Below, in pieces: positions 17,170 to 25,730 of a stretch of DNA of 64,000 bases; the stretch's first letter is position 1, and each line of letters begins with the position of its first letter. The DNA comes from Limnocylindrus sp040397235. Lineage in GTDB: Bacteria > Chloroflexota > Limnocylindria > Limnocylindrales > Limnocylindraceae. A program made the translations under genes and the position numbers. The DNA lies in assembly GCA_040397235.1 (NCBI GenBank), contig JBBAWH010000002.1, forward strand, positions 186,001-250,000, given 5' to 3'. Below the pieces are notes generated by a model that searched no databases, had not been told where the DNA came from, and saw only the letters and a program-made list of their open reading frames with translations.

Positions 17170-18282
17170 ATGAATCTGCCGAATCCTCTTCGCAGCGATG
17201 AGTGGCCACAGACTGTTCGCCTGATCGCATGGGTAGCGCTCGCTAGCGGAGCGCTGGTGGCGACCATGGCGGGACTTGGCGTCGTCACCACCCTCATCTC
17301 AGCACAAGGGCCGCTCCTCTACGCGCTTGCTGGCGGGTGGCTCCTCGCCGCCCTGGCCGATGCGCCAATCGACCGGCTGGTGGCGCGCGGTTGGACGCGT
17401 ACACGGGCAGCCCTGCTTGTATGGATTGCCGGCGCCATCCCCGTCATCATCATTGCGATTGAGCTTGCGATCGCCTTCGCCCGATCGTTGGGTGGCATCA
17501 TCGCGGGGCCAGAGCCAACGCCAGCCGATGTAGGCGCGATGGTTGGGCGTCTGACCGCCCTGCTCGCTTCCGTCGGGCTCACCGTTGATCTTGTTCCCCT
17601 GGCAACGACGGTGATTCTCGCCATCCGCGAACTGGCGGCATCGGTGCAGTCAAACATTGCGGCGGTGGCAGCTGGCGCGATTGGTGCGCTCGGCCCACTC
17701 ATCTTGGCGATCGGTATCGGCGTCATCCTCTCGGCGAATCCCGCCCACCTCGATTCTGTCGATGGACTCGCGACGCGCGGGCGAGTGCGCAGCGCACAGC
17801 GCTCGCGCAAGATTCTCGAAGAGATCATTGGACGGTTTATCGGTCGCCATGTTGTACTCGGGCTCGTCTACGGCGTCGTCGTATATGTCGGCGCCACGAT
17901 TGCTGGAGCGGACGGGTTGCTGGCCGCAGTGCTCAGTGGCATCGTCATGGCGATCCCATCAATCGGGCAAGGCGCTGCGGTGCTGCCGCCACTCGCCCTC
18001 TCGATCCTCGCCGCCGGCCCCTACGTACTACCCGGCTCAGCAGTGATCATTGTGGGCTGGCTCCTCTGCGCCACGCAGCTCGCGCCACGACTGATGAACG
18101 GCGTGCTGCGCCTCTCAGGAACCACGGTCTTCGTCGCCGGCAGCATCGGCGGGCTCGTGGGCGGCGTCCTTGGCGCGATCTTCGCCCTGCCAGTCGTTGC
18201 TGCCGTTGCCGCAATTCGCCGCGATGAGCCCCCAGCCCGCGCAAAAACGGTGAAGCGAGCCACAAAGAGCAAGCGTCGCTAG
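17170..18282 (+). CDS. AI-2E family (UPF0118) membrane transporter
   Basis: 370-residue integral membrane protein of the AI-2E/PerM/TqsA family. About eight hydrophobic segments are seen, with a paired N-terminal hairpin (LIAWVALASGALVATMAGL, GPLLYALAGGWLLAALADAPI), a cytoplasmic helical region after about 200 (RGRVRSAQRSRKILEEIIGRFIGRHVVLGLVYG, a family landmark) and a C-terminal bundle with IPSIGQGAAVLPP. It ends in a basic tail (KTVKRATKSKRR). Members export autoinducer-2 or exchange Na+/H+. The name does not establish quorum-sensing function, and no luxS is present in the window. Confidence 0.85.
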   Translation: MNLPNPLRSDEWPQTVRLIAWVALASGALVATMAGLGVVTTLISAQGPLLYALAGGWLLAALADAPIDRLVARGWTRTRAALLVWIAGAIPVIIIAIELAIAFARSLGGIIAGPEPTPADVGAMVGRLTALLASVGLTVDLVPLATTVILAIRELAASVQSNIAAVAAGAIGALGPLILAIGIGVILSANPAHLDSVDGLATRGRVRSAQRSRKILEEIIGRFIGRHVVLGLVYGVVVYVGATIAGADGLLAAVLSGIVMAIPSIGQGAAVLPPLALSILAAGPYVLPGSAVIIVGWLLCATQLAPRLMNGVLRLSGTTVFVAGSIGGLVGGVLGAIFALPVVAAVAAIRRDEPPARAKTVKRATKSKRR

Positions 18283-18323
18283 CCCAACCCGCGGCTCCGG
18301 CGAGGAGTAGATCCGCGCAGGTG

Positions 18324-18329
18324 TAGCCT
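18324..18329 (+). promoter_or_regulatory. -10 box of the MFS gene (leaderless)
   Basis: TAGCCT, 6 bases before ATG 18336. Confidence 0.45.
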
Positions 18330-18335
18330 CTAGCG

Positions 18336-19595
18336 ATGCCGAATACACGAAGCAGATCTCGCATCACCCCAGCCTGGCGTGGGCCGTTTCGCCATCGAAA
18401 CTACCGCCTCTTCTGGTTCGGGCAACTCGTCTCGTTGGCGGGCACCTGGATGCAGTCGATCGCACAGGCCTGGTACATCACCGAACTGACGAACGAACCG
18501 GCATGGCTCGGCATCGTTGCCGCCGCACAGTTCACCCCAGTGATGGTCCTCGGCCTCTTCGGCGGCGTACTGGCCGACGCGCTCCCCAAGCACCGCGCAC
18601 TCATGGGGACACAGGTCAGCCTGATGGTCCTCGCCATGCTGCAGGCAGTACTGGTAGCTACTGGGCTCATGACACTGCCTCTGCTGATCCTCATGGCCGT
18701 CCTTCTCGGCGTCGTCAATGCCATCGACATGCCTGTTCGGCAATCGTTCTTTAGCGAGATGGTTCCTGAAGATGAGGTTGGTCGCGCCGTTGCGATGAAC
18801 TCGGCGATGTTCAATGGTGCCCGCGTGATTGGCCCGGCGATTGGTGGCGTGCTGATCGGCGTCATCGGCGTTGCTGGCTGCTTCGCGGTAAACGGCGCCA
18901 GTTTCCTTGCGGTGTTGCTGGCGCTCCTCTTTATGCGCGCCGAAGAGCTGCGCCCCGCACCACGCACCCCTCGTCCGCGAACTGTTGCCGATGTGTTGAT
19001 CAGCCTCGCAGAAGGGGTGCGATTTGTGGCACGCACGCCGCTCATCGCACTCTGCGTGTTTGTAATCGGCGTAATCTCTGGCGTGGCGATGAACTTCAAC
19101 GTGATTGTTCCTATCCTCGCTCGTAGCGTTTTGGAGATCGGTGCGCCGGGCCTTGGCCTGCTCATGGCCGCGATAGGCTTCGGTTCGTTGAGCGGGGCGC
19201 TCGCGGTCGCCATGCTGCGTCGGCCGCGCACTATCGTCGTCATTAATGGCGCAGCTGCACTCGGAGCGCTCTCCATCGTGGCTGGCGTTGTGAGCGGGAG
19301 CGGAGCAGCGTGGGCCGCTGTCATCACCGGCATCGCACTCTTCGGCGCTGGCTTCGGCGCAATTGCCATGGCCGCCACTGCGAACGCTTCGGTTCAGACC
19401 TCTACGCCACCAGCGCTACGCGGTCGAGTGATGAGCGTGTACACCACGGTCTTTGCCGGCTCCACGCCAATCGGAGGCCTCGGGACAGGTGCGGTGGTGT
19501 CACTGATCGGGGCACCAGGCGCGCTGATCGTTGCAGGTGGGCTGGCACTCATCGCCACGGCGTACGCAGCGGCGCGGTGGCGGACGATCCTCTAG
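18336..19595 (+). CDS. MFS transporter (MFS_3 / EntS-like)
   Basis: 419-residue major facilitator with 12 predicted helices. FRHRNYRLFWFGQLVSLAGTWMQ at the N-terminus, followed by AQAWYITELT, and the later FFSEMVPEDEVGRAVAMNSAMFN are typical of the MFS_3 group that includes the enterobactin exporter EntS and many drug-efflux homologues. The loop between helices 2 and 3 (GGVLADALPKHRAL) is the MFS signature. Substrate unknown, probably efflux. Single gene with its own -10 box. Its TAG abuts the stop of the convergent secreted-protein gene with no base in between. Confidence 0.88.
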   Translation: MPNTRSRSRITPAWRGPFRHRNYRLFWFGQLVSLAGTWMQSIAQAWYITELTNEPAWLGIVAAAQFTPVMVLGLFGGVLADALPKHRALMGTQVSLMVLAMLQAVLVATGLMTLPLLILMAVLLGVVNAIDMPVRQSFFSEMVPEDEVGRAVAMNSAMFNGARVIGPAIGGVLIGVIGVAGCFAVNGASFLAVLLALLFMRAEELRPAPRTPRPRTVADVLISLAEGVRFVARTPLIALCVFVIGVISGVAMNFNVIVPILARSVLEIGAPGLGLLMAAIGFGSLSGALAVAMLRRPRTIVVINGAAALGALSIVAGVVSGSGAAWAAVITGIALFGAGFGAIAMAATANASVQTSTPPALRGRVMSVYTTVFAGSTPIGGLGTGAVVSLIGAPGALIVAGGLALIATAYAAARWRTIL

Positions 19596-20522
19596 CTAGG
19601 GGAGGCGCACCCGGCGCCAGGAGCTCTCGTTCGCAGCTGCATCAATCAGGCGCACCTCAACGGTGACGCCACGCATCAACAAGACAACCCTGCCGCCCGT
19701 AGTCTTCATGAAGGGGCCGATCTCAATCTCATCACCAGCGGCGAACCTGAGTGGCTTCTCGTACCCAACCCGCACCTCAACGGCAACGGTGCCAGTGCCC
19801 GTGTCACTGCCAGCAATCGTCAGAAGATATGGGGCGGGATTCCCGCGCGATGCTCGCCCCTCGCGCACCCGTACGCTGCTGATTCGTGGATCGGTGCGAT
19901 CTCGCCCAGCGGCAACCGCGAACGGCGTGCGCTCTGAGCCGCCAACGAAACGCATCCATACGGTCGAGCTCGACGTGCCAAGTTGCGGAAGTCGCGACCA
20001 GTTACGCACTTCGCGGATGGTGTAGATACGTGCGTTGTGGAAGGTTTGTCGATCTGCGACCTCAATGGCGCGTGCGCCCGGTGGCGCATAGTCCTGCAAG
20101 ATCTGCAGCGCGAGGTCGGCATCAAACGGTGTGCTGGCGGTGGCAGCGGCGAGGAGGTCGCCGAGCGTAAGAGCTGGTGGCGTTGGCGTGGTCGGCTCAT
20201 CACTTGGTGAGACTTCAACATCGCCACGTTCGCCATCGTCCGCGTCAGGATCGGCCTCGTCTCCTGGATCTTCTCCCGGGTCAGGCTCTGGCTCCTCCTC
20301 AACAGGGGCGGAGGCATCAGGATCGAGGCTCTCATCTGGCGCCACGCTCTCATTGGGATCGGTGCTCTCGTCGGCGATCGGATCCCCGTCGATCGGCTCT
20401 TCGTCGGCCGCAGCGGCCAAGCCAGCAGCCCAGCCAAACGTTCGTGGAGCGGCAATTGAGCTAACGACCAGGGCGACCAGGGCTGCGGTCGCAAGCCAAG
20501 GGGTGCGCTGAGTCCTCTTCAT
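19596..20522 (-). CDS. Secreted acidic protein of unknown function
   Basis: 308-residue exported protein I do not recognise. An N-terminal signal peptide (KRTQRTPWLATAALVALVVSS) is followed by a very acidic, low-complexity linker at about 40-115, rich in Asp, Glu, Pro and Ser, then a folded part from about 120. The folded part contains a predicted helical segment (LTLGDLLAAATASTPFDADLALQILQDYAPPG) and beta-rich stretches (TIREVRNWSRL, ISSVRVREGR, VAVEVRVGYEKPLRF, VVLLMRGVTVEVRLID). The last part resembles an immunoglobulin-like or carboxypeptidase-regulatory-like fold, but that is only an impression. It may be an extracellular adhesin or a spacer-mounted binding domain. Confidence 0.75.
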   Translation of the reverse strand: MKRTQRTPWLATAALVALVVSSIAAPRTFGWAAGLAAAADEEPIDGDPIADESTDPNESVAPDESLDPDASAPVEEEPEPDPGEDPGDEADPDADDGERGDVEVSPSDEPTTPTPPALTLGDLLAAATASTPFDADLALQILQDYAPPGARAIEVADRQTFHNARIYTIREVRNWSRLPQLGTSSSTVWMRFVGGSERTPFAVAAGRDRTDPRISSVRVREGRASRGNPAPYLLTIAGSDTGTGTVAVEVRVGYEKPLRFAAGDEIEIGPFMKTTGGRVVLLMRGVTVEVRLIDAAANESSWRRVRLP

Positions 20523-20528
20523 CTTCTT

Positions 20529-20534
20529 AGTCTG
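20529..20534 (-). promoter_or_regulatory. Possible -10 box of the acidic secreted protein gene
   Basis: CAGACT on the minus strand, 6 bases from the ATG at 20522. Weak CANNNT form. Confidence 0.3.
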
Positions 20535-20573
20535 GCAGGAGCGCGTGCCAGCAGCGTGGCACGTGTGAGGTGC

Positions 20574-22088
20574 CTAATCTACGACCTGAAATGCCTCGAA
20601 CTGCCATGGGTCGGTAGGGAGCGGGTGGGCGGGATCAGGGAAGAGCACGAGGCGACCCTGGAGCGGGGTCCAATCAACGGGGCCCGACCATCGTGTGCCG
20701 ATGTAGCGGCGAATGTCTGCCAGGAGCTCGTTGTGCGGTAGTTCGTCGGGTACTCGCAGCCCCTCGCTCGGATGCCGGAGCAGCCACGCCACTGCAGCAA
20801 TGACCGAGCCTGCAACTTGCAGCGTTGTGGCCGAGTGCCCTGCCAAGTTTAAGCGTGCCTCATCAATCCCCAAGAGCGATCCGCTCCACCACGCCTTGAG
20901 CGGATGACCAAGCAACAGAACGCCAAGGCGGTCTTCGCCCCGAGTGATCTCGTTGTTCAGCAGGCGGAACCGCTCCGGATGCTTCCAGTTATTGCCACGA
21001 AGCTCATGTACCGAGGCGATGGCTGAGTCCGATGGGCAGTAGGCGTAATAGACGGTTGGCCGGTATTGCGCCGCACCATCCGCAGTTCGTACGGTGAGCC
21101 AGTCGCTCATGGTGAACGCCTCACCGTGTCGAATGAGCATGCCGATCGTTGGGAGCCCCTCCTGAGCGGCGCGAGCGGGATCTGCGCCAGGAACCCAGGT
21201 GCGCACCAGCGTCTCCATGCCAGCGCGCTGAATAAGAATTTGATTGCGGGGGCCATCGCCCGTATGTGCAAGACCGCGCGGTGGAAGGGTGCGCTCATGT
21301 GTTCCCCAACCTAGTTCCGCAGGCGCAACCCCCTCTTCGTAGAAGCCCTCGCCGGACCAGGTGTTGACGAATTCTCCAACCTCTTTCGGCTGATCCGTGT
21401 GCTGCGTATCGCGCTCCGCAATCTGAATCACCTTGACGCCAGACGCCTCCGCCATGCGTGCATGATCGCCTGCAGCTAGCGCGGTCGTCAGTGCTTCACA
21501 CGCAGCACCAGCAAGTAAGTTGCGCTTAAGGATTTCCGCGCCGAGCTCTTCGAGCGCAAACTTCACTTCATGGCTCACCCACCCTGGATTTGCGCCGTGT
21601 TCCACAATCGCGCTTGGGCCGCTGTTGTCTCCCCAGCCCTTGATCATCTCGCGCATCGCCATATGACGGGCGTAGAGGGTTCGCGAGATCGGCTCTTGTT
21701 CGGATATGTCGGTGTACGGCTCCCACACCTCGACGCTGGTGTTCAAGTAGCGCACGCCAGCGGCGCGGCACCAGCCGATGATGGTGTTGGCATCAATGTT
21801 CCACGCCAGATCAAGGAGTAGGTCTCCACTCGACAGTCGTTCAGTTAGAAAGCTGGCGAGGTTCTCTCGGGTGAGGGCGGCCTGCTCGTAGGTCACCCCT
21901 GCCGCGATGGAGTCGGCGATGCGGTGGCGCGTATCGGTCATCTCTACGACCCGAACGGAGTGGGGATCAAGCCCAAGGTCACGGATCAGCAGCGGTACAA
22001 CCGCTTGTCCGATCGAGCCACAACCGAGAACCAGTGTCCGTGCCGGGCGCGGCACCGCTGCCGCAACCATCGGCGCGTTAGATGTCAC
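20574..22088 (-). CDS. Homospermidine synthase
   Basis: 504-residue NAD-dependent enzyme of the saccharopine-dehydrogenase-like fold that makes sym-homospermidine from putrescine and/or spermidine. Seen: the Rossmann motif TLVLGCGSIGQAVVPLL at the N-terminus, VVEMTDTRHR (end of strand 2, cofactor choice), LLLDLAWNIDANTIIGWCRAAGVRYLNTS with SVEVWEPYTD, and the C-terminal LNLAGHSATTLQVAGSVIAA. These are landmarks of the bacterial homospermidine synthase family. The GTG start overlaps the stop of the nucleoside hydrolase gene by four bases (GTGA), so both are one transcription unit. No other polyamine gene is nearby. Confidence 0.88.
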   Translation of the reverse strand: MTSNAPMVAAAVPRPARTLVLGCGSIGQAVVPLLIRDLGLDPHSVRVVEMTDTRHRIADSIAAGVTYEQAALTRENLASFLTERLSSGDLLLDLAWNIDANTIIGWCRAAGVRYLNTSVEVWEPYTDISEQEPISRTLYARHMAMREMIKGWGDNSGPSAIVEHGANPGWVSHEVKFALEELGAEILKRNLLAGAACEALTTALAAGDHARMAEASGVKVIQIAERDTQHTDQPKEVGEFVNTWSGEGFYEEGVAPAELGWGTHERTLPPRGLAHTGDGPRNQILIQRAGMETLVRTWVPGADPARAAQEGLPTIGMLIRHGEAFTMSDWLTVRTADGAAQYRPTVYYAYCPSDSAIASVHELRGNNWKHPERFRLLNNEITRGEDRLGVLLLGHPLKAWWSGSLLGIDEARLNLAGHSATTLQVAGSVIAAVAWLLRHPSEGLRVPDELPHNELLADIRRYIGTRWSGPVDWTPLQGRLVLFPDPAHPLPTDPWQFEAFQVVD

Positions 22089-23065
22089 TTCAGCGAGGCA
22101 ATGAGGTCGGCGACGAAGCGCGGACCATCAACCTTCATCGGCACTCGTACGAGGGGTGGGGTGGCATCCTTGCCGCCGTTTCGCTCACGCGTCTCACGGG
22201 CATCGGCGGCGGGCGCCATCCAGGCGCGTCGATCAATGATCGTTGCGCCGCGCGTTGGGCCAGCGGTATTCACTTCAACGGCGCGATCGAGCCACTCCGT
22301 CATGTAGGTGGGGTCGGCGACGATGCCCGCAGCGAGCGGGTCATGAAGCGGGCACTCGCGCGTGCCGAACGTTCGCTGGTAGACATCGAGGTAGTGGCTC
22401 AACACTTTCAACGCGAACTTTGAGCGCACCGAGCCGAGCGCCTCGATGTCAGCAAGCTCCTTGGTGCGCAAGCGCGTGACCTGGGTCACATCAAGCCCAA
22501 CCATGGTGACTGGCCACTCGGCACCAAAGACAAGGTTCGCCGCCTCAGGGTCGTGCCAAATGTTCGCCTCAGCGGTTGCGGAGGCATTCCCTTCGTGGGC
22601 AATCGCACCACCCATGACGACAACAGAGCGCACGCGCCCAGCAAGTTCTGGGTCAAGGCAGAGGGCGAGCCCGAGGTTGGTGAGTGGGCCAACGGCGAGG
22701 AGATCGATCTCTCCGGGCATCTCACGCGTTAGGCGAAGGATCTGCGAGACGGCATCCTCGGTAACAGGTCCGCGCTTTGGCGCGGGCTGGTTCGTATTGC
22801 CGAGGCCATCCTCACCATGCACCCACTCGGCGGTGGCTAGCGGCTGCGCCATCGGTCGGCGCGCACCAATGGCGACCGGCACGTCGTCGAGGCCGCAGAG
22901 CTCAAGGAGGCGCCGGGCGTTGGTGGCGGCAAGGTCTGAGGGGATGTTGCCGTGCACACTGCCAACGGCGAGTAGCTCAACGTCGCTGCGCCCAGCGAGG
23001 TGGAGCATGGCGATCGCGTCATCGATCCCCACGTCGGCGTCGAGCAAGATCTTTCGGCGTTCCAT
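22085..23065 (-). CDS. Inosine-uridine preferring nucleoside hydrolase family protein
   Basis: 326-residue ribohydrolase that cleaves the N-glycosidic bond of nucleosides, feeding base and ribose salvage. The calcium-binding signature DADVGIDDA is at residues 9-17. Further family marks are VGPLTNLGLALCLDP near the middle, VVMGGA and, towards the C-terminus, PLHDPLAAGIV with the conserved H-D. Start set at ATG 23065 (MERRKILLDADVG). A longer open frame reaching 23269 has no family similarity and overlaps the divergent glycosyltransferase. TACACT lies 9 bases upstream. Coupled to homospermidine synthase by GTGA overlap. Confidence 0.92.
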   Translation of the reverse strand: MERRKILLDADVGIDDAIAMLHLAGRSDVELLAVGSVHGNIPSDLAATNARRLLELCGLDDVPVAIGARRPMAQPLATAEWVHGEDGLGNTNQPAPKRGPVTEDAVSQILRLTREMPGEIDLLAVGPLTNLGLALCLDPELAGRVRSVVVMGGAIAHEGNASATAEANIWHDPEAANLVFGAEWPVTMVGLDVTQVTRLRTKELADIEALGSVRSKFALKVLSHYLDVYQRTFGTRECPLHDPLAAGIVADPTYMTEWLDRAVEVNTAGPTRGATIIDRRAWMAPAADARETRERNGGKDATPPLVRVPMKVDGPRFVADLIASLK

Positions 23066-23165
23066 AAGGGGGAGAGTGTACGGGTTCTGCCCCCCACCTG
23101 CGTGCCTGACGTGCGCCAAGCCCCTGCTACGATCGCCCAGATATTTAGAGAAGGCGAGGGAGTTC

Positions 23166-24398
23166 ATGCCGCACCTGGCACTCGTGGTGCACTCGTACGT
23201 AGATGAAGATCCGCGCGTTCGGCGGGCCGCCCGCGCCGCGGTCGCCGCCGGGTGGCACGTCAGCGTCATCTCCCTTCAGCGTGACGGTGATCCTGCACGG
23301 GGCGAGCTTGACGGCGCTCAGCTCTACCGACAGCCGGTCCAGCGGCACCAGGGGGCCGGGATCAGCACCTACGTGATTGAGTACGGCCGCTTCGCCGTGC
23401 TGGCCGCACGCGAACTGCTCCGCGTTGACCGTGAGCGACCGATTGATGTGGTCCATGCAAATAGCGTTCCAGACTGGCTCGTCTTCGCGGCACTGCCACT
23501 GCGCCGACGCCACCGCATCGGCCTGATCCTCGATCTGCACGAGGCGTCTCCAGAGCTCTTCCGGATGCGCTTCGCGCGATCGTCGCGCTCGCTCCTCACG
23601 CGAGTGGCTGCGCGAGCAATGGTCTCGCTCGTCGCGTTTGCCGAACGACGCTCTATCGCGATCGCTGACTGGGTCTTTGTCACCGCGCCCCGTCTGCGCG
23701 ATCGTCTGGCCAAGATCGCCCCGCGACGCGCAGATGCGGTGGAGGTGCTCCTCAACGTCCCTGAGACACAACGCTTCGCCGCCGCCGCAGCAGGCGATCG
23801 AACCTGGATGGCAGATGGAACGCTTCGCCTCGTCTATACCGGCGCACTCACCCCGATCTACGAGGTTGACGTCATCATTCGCGCCGTCGCGCTCCTTCGC
23901 GCAGCACCGGCGCCGCTCCCGGTGCGCCTGGTCGTTGCGGGTCGCGGTGATCGCGAGCAGGCACTTCGTGAACTTTCGACAGAACTTGGCGTTGCGAATG
24001 CTGTGGAGTTCCTCGGTCGCATTCCATCTGAAGAGGTACCGGCGCTTATTCGTGGCGCCGATATTGCACTGGCACCAACGCGGCTCGATGAGTTCACCGA
24101 CCTTTCCATTTCCAACAAGGTGTTTGAGGGGATGGCCAGCGGACGCCTCGTACTGGGGACACGGCTCAAGACCCTTGACGATCTTGTCCCTGAAACATCA
24201 GTCGCACGCTACACATCGGGGAGTGAGGAGGAGGCTGCCGCCGTGATTCGACGACTAGCGTCAGATCCAGCAGAACGTGCGAGCCGCATTGAGTCTGGCC
24301 TCGCAGCGATTCGTGGTGGCCTCAGTTGGGAGGCGGCTGGTGCCGCCTACGTGCAGCGACTTACCGCCCTGCTGCCGCCGCCCGTCGACCCTCGGTAA
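23166..24398 (+). CDS. Glycosyltransferase family 4 protein
   Basis: 410-residue GT-B fold glycosyltransferase. The N-terminal domain begins with LALVVHSYVDEDPRVRRAARAAVAAGW, the usual donor/acceptor fold start. The C-terminal domain has LVYTGALTPIYEVDVIIRAVALL, VVAGRGDRE, VEFLGRIPSEEVPALIRGADIALAP and the glutamate-containing FTDLSISNKVFEGMASGRLVLGT, which binds the nucleotide sugar. Acceptor unknown, perhaps an envelope polysaccharide. Start set at ATG 23166, preceded by a purine-rich GAGGGAG. An open frame extends 240 codons upstream, antisense to the nucleoside hydrolase, and is not coding. Its end overlaps the convergent HExxH gene by 38 bases. Confidence 0.92.
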   Translation: MPHLALVVHSYVDEDPRVRRAARAAVAAGWHVSVISLQRDGDPARGELDGAQLYRQPVQRHQGAGISTYVIEYGRFAVLAARELLRVDRERPIDVVHANSVPDWLVFAALPLRRRHRIGLILDLHEASPELFRMRFARSSRSLLTRVAARAMVSLVAFAERRSIAIADWVFVTAPRLRDRLAKIAPRRADAVEVLLNVPETQRFAAAAAGDRTWMADGTLRLVYTGALTPIYEVDVIIRAVALLRAAPAPLPVRLVVAGRGDREQALRELSTELGVANAVEFLGRIPSEEVPALIRGADIALAPTRLDEFTDLSISNKVFEGMASGRLVLGTRLKTLDDLVPETSVARYTSGSEEEAAAVIRRLASDPAERASRIESGLAAIRGGLSWEAAGAAYVQRLTALLPPPVDPR

Positions 24399-24900
24399 CC
24401 CAGGAGCTCTTCGGCACCGGCTGCTTCGGCGGTCGCTCGCCAAACCGTCGTTTCCACTCACGTCGCCCAGAGAGGTAGCGCGTCACCTCAAGGTCGGCCG
24501 CCTTAATCGCGGCGCCTCGTAGCCAGGTACGGTGCAGATTGAAGCATTTCTTCGCCCACGCATCGCCATGCGAATCGCCACTAATGAGGTGCGCTAGTTC
24601 ATGGAGCGCCGTCCCCTTGTCGTAGGAGCAGAGGAACATTTCGCCCGTTTCGGTAATCACCCAACCGAATGGATGTGCTGGCTCACGTCGCGTCCCCGTG
24701 TGGTCGTGGATGCGCACCCACTCGAGCTTGCGCTTGGCACGTGCCGTCGCACTCGCGAGCAACTCGAGGGTGGGGCGCCAGTGTGGCCAGGCAGCGACGG
24801 TAAAGCCACGCATCGGGCGAACTTCAAAAGGGAGGTCGAGCGCCCACTTTGGCGCCTCGGTCCAACGCCCAGCAATCTTGACGCGATACATACGGCTCAT
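24361..24900 (-). CDS. SprT-like/HExxH putative zinc metalloprotein
   Basis: 179-residue soluble protein. HELAHLISGDSHGDAW (residues 100-115) gives the gluzincin-like layout HExxH plus a third histidine seven residues later, resembling the zinc site of SprT-like proteins and of metallopeptidases common in actinobacteriophages. It is rich in basic and aromatic residues, with no signal peptide. A role in protein-DNA crosslink repair, as for eukaryotic SPRTN, would be speculation. TAAAGT lies 6 bases before ATG 24900. The 3' end overlaps the convergent glycosyltransferase gene. Confidence 0.75.
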   Translation of the reverse strand: MSRMYRVKIAGRWTEAPKWALDLPFEVRPMRGFTVAAWPHWRPTLELLASATARAKRKLEWVRIHDHTGTRREPAHPFGWVITETGEMFLCSYDKGTALHELAHLISGDSHGDAWAKKCFNLHRTWLRGAAIKAADLEVTRYLSGRREWKRRFGERPPKQPVPKSSWVTEGRRAAAAGR

Positions 24901-24906
24901 TGATTC

Positions 24907-24912
24907 ACTTTA
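24907..24912 (-). promoter_or_regulatory. -10 box of the HExxH gene (leaderless)
   Basis: TAAAGT on the minus strand, 6 bases from ATG 24900. Confidence 0.5.
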
Positions 24913-24947
24913 TCGTGAGCCCAGTATTGAAGGCGTATCGCGGCTGG

Positions 24948-25730
24948 TTAGCGGAGGGCGCTTGCTCCGACAGAGCGCACACGCTTCAGGAATGCGCGGG
25001 TGCGTGGGTCTCGCGGTGCCTTGAAGATCTTCTCTGGGGAGCCCTGCTCAATGATGCGTCCGCCCTCTAGGTAGCAGATGCGATCGGCAACATCGGCAGC
25101 GAACGCCATCTCATGGGTGGCAATCAACATCGTTGCACCGCCCTTGGCCAGCGCACGCAGCGCTTCAAGCACATCGGCAACTAAGACCGGGTCGAGTGCG
25201 CTCGTGATCTCATCGAGCAACAAGACCTTCGGCTCGGTCGCCAACGCGCGCGCAATAGCAACCCGCTGCTGCTGCCCACCGGAGAGGCTGTCGGGATAGG
25301 CGTTTGCCTTTGCGGCAAGCCCGAGCTGCTTCAAGAGTGCGCGGGCACGCTTCTCCGCCGCAGCGGCAGTCAGGCCGAGTGCGACGCGCGGCGCAAGGGC
25401 GACGTTCTCGAGTGCGGTGAGGTGCGGGAAGAGGCTGAACCCCTGGAAGACGATTCCGAGTTGACGTCGCGTCGCGTCTGCATCGCGGTCATCAGCGCTC
25501 ACCGTGCGATCGCCGAGGGCGATGCTGCCGGCGTCGATCGGCTCAAGAAGGTCGGCGCAGCGCAACAGCGTTGACTTCCCCGAACCCGATGCGCCGATGA
25601 GGCAGACGACCTCGTGTTCGGCGAGCGAGAGGTCGATCTTGTCGAGCACCAGCGCGCGCCCGTAGCGCTTCGAGACGCCGCGCAACTCCAGCACCGGCGC
25701 GGCCCCCAACTTCGTCGCCTTGCGGGCCAT
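24948..25730 (-). CDS. Amino acid ABC transporter ATP-binding protein (GlnQ/HisP type)
   Basis: 260-residue ATPase that powers import by the adjacent permease. Seen: Walker A GASGSGKSTL near 50, Q-loop in IVFQGFSLFPHLTALENV, signature LSGGQQQRVAIARAL, Walker B VLLLDEITSALDP and H-loop in LIATHEM. The wording of these motifs (QGFSLFPHLT, EMAFAADVADRI) is that of polar amino acid importers. Last gene of a three-gene operon: its ATG overlaps the permease stop by one base (TGATG). Confidence 0.95.
   Translation of the reverse strand: MARKATKLGAAPVLELRGVSKRYGRALVLDKIDLSLAEHEVVCLIGASGSGKSTLLRCADLLEPIDAGSIALGDRTVSADDRDADATRRQLGIVFQGFSLFPHLTALENVALAPRVALGLTAAAAEKRARALLKQLGLAAKANAYPDSLSGGQQQRVAIARALATEPKVLLLDEITSALDPVLVADVLEALRALAKGGATMLIATHEMAFAADVADRICYLEGGRIIEQGSPEKIFKAPRDPRTRAFLKRVRSVGASALR

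Noticed and set aside
17170..18282. Quorum-sensing role for the AI-2E family protein
   Set aside because: The family name alone does not show autoinducer transport; members include ion exchangers and no luxS or lsr gene is present.
22446..23165. 240-codon open extension upstream of the glycosyltransferase
   Set aside because: It is antisense to the nucleoside hydrolase, low in complexity, and GT4 similarity begins exactly at ATG 23166.
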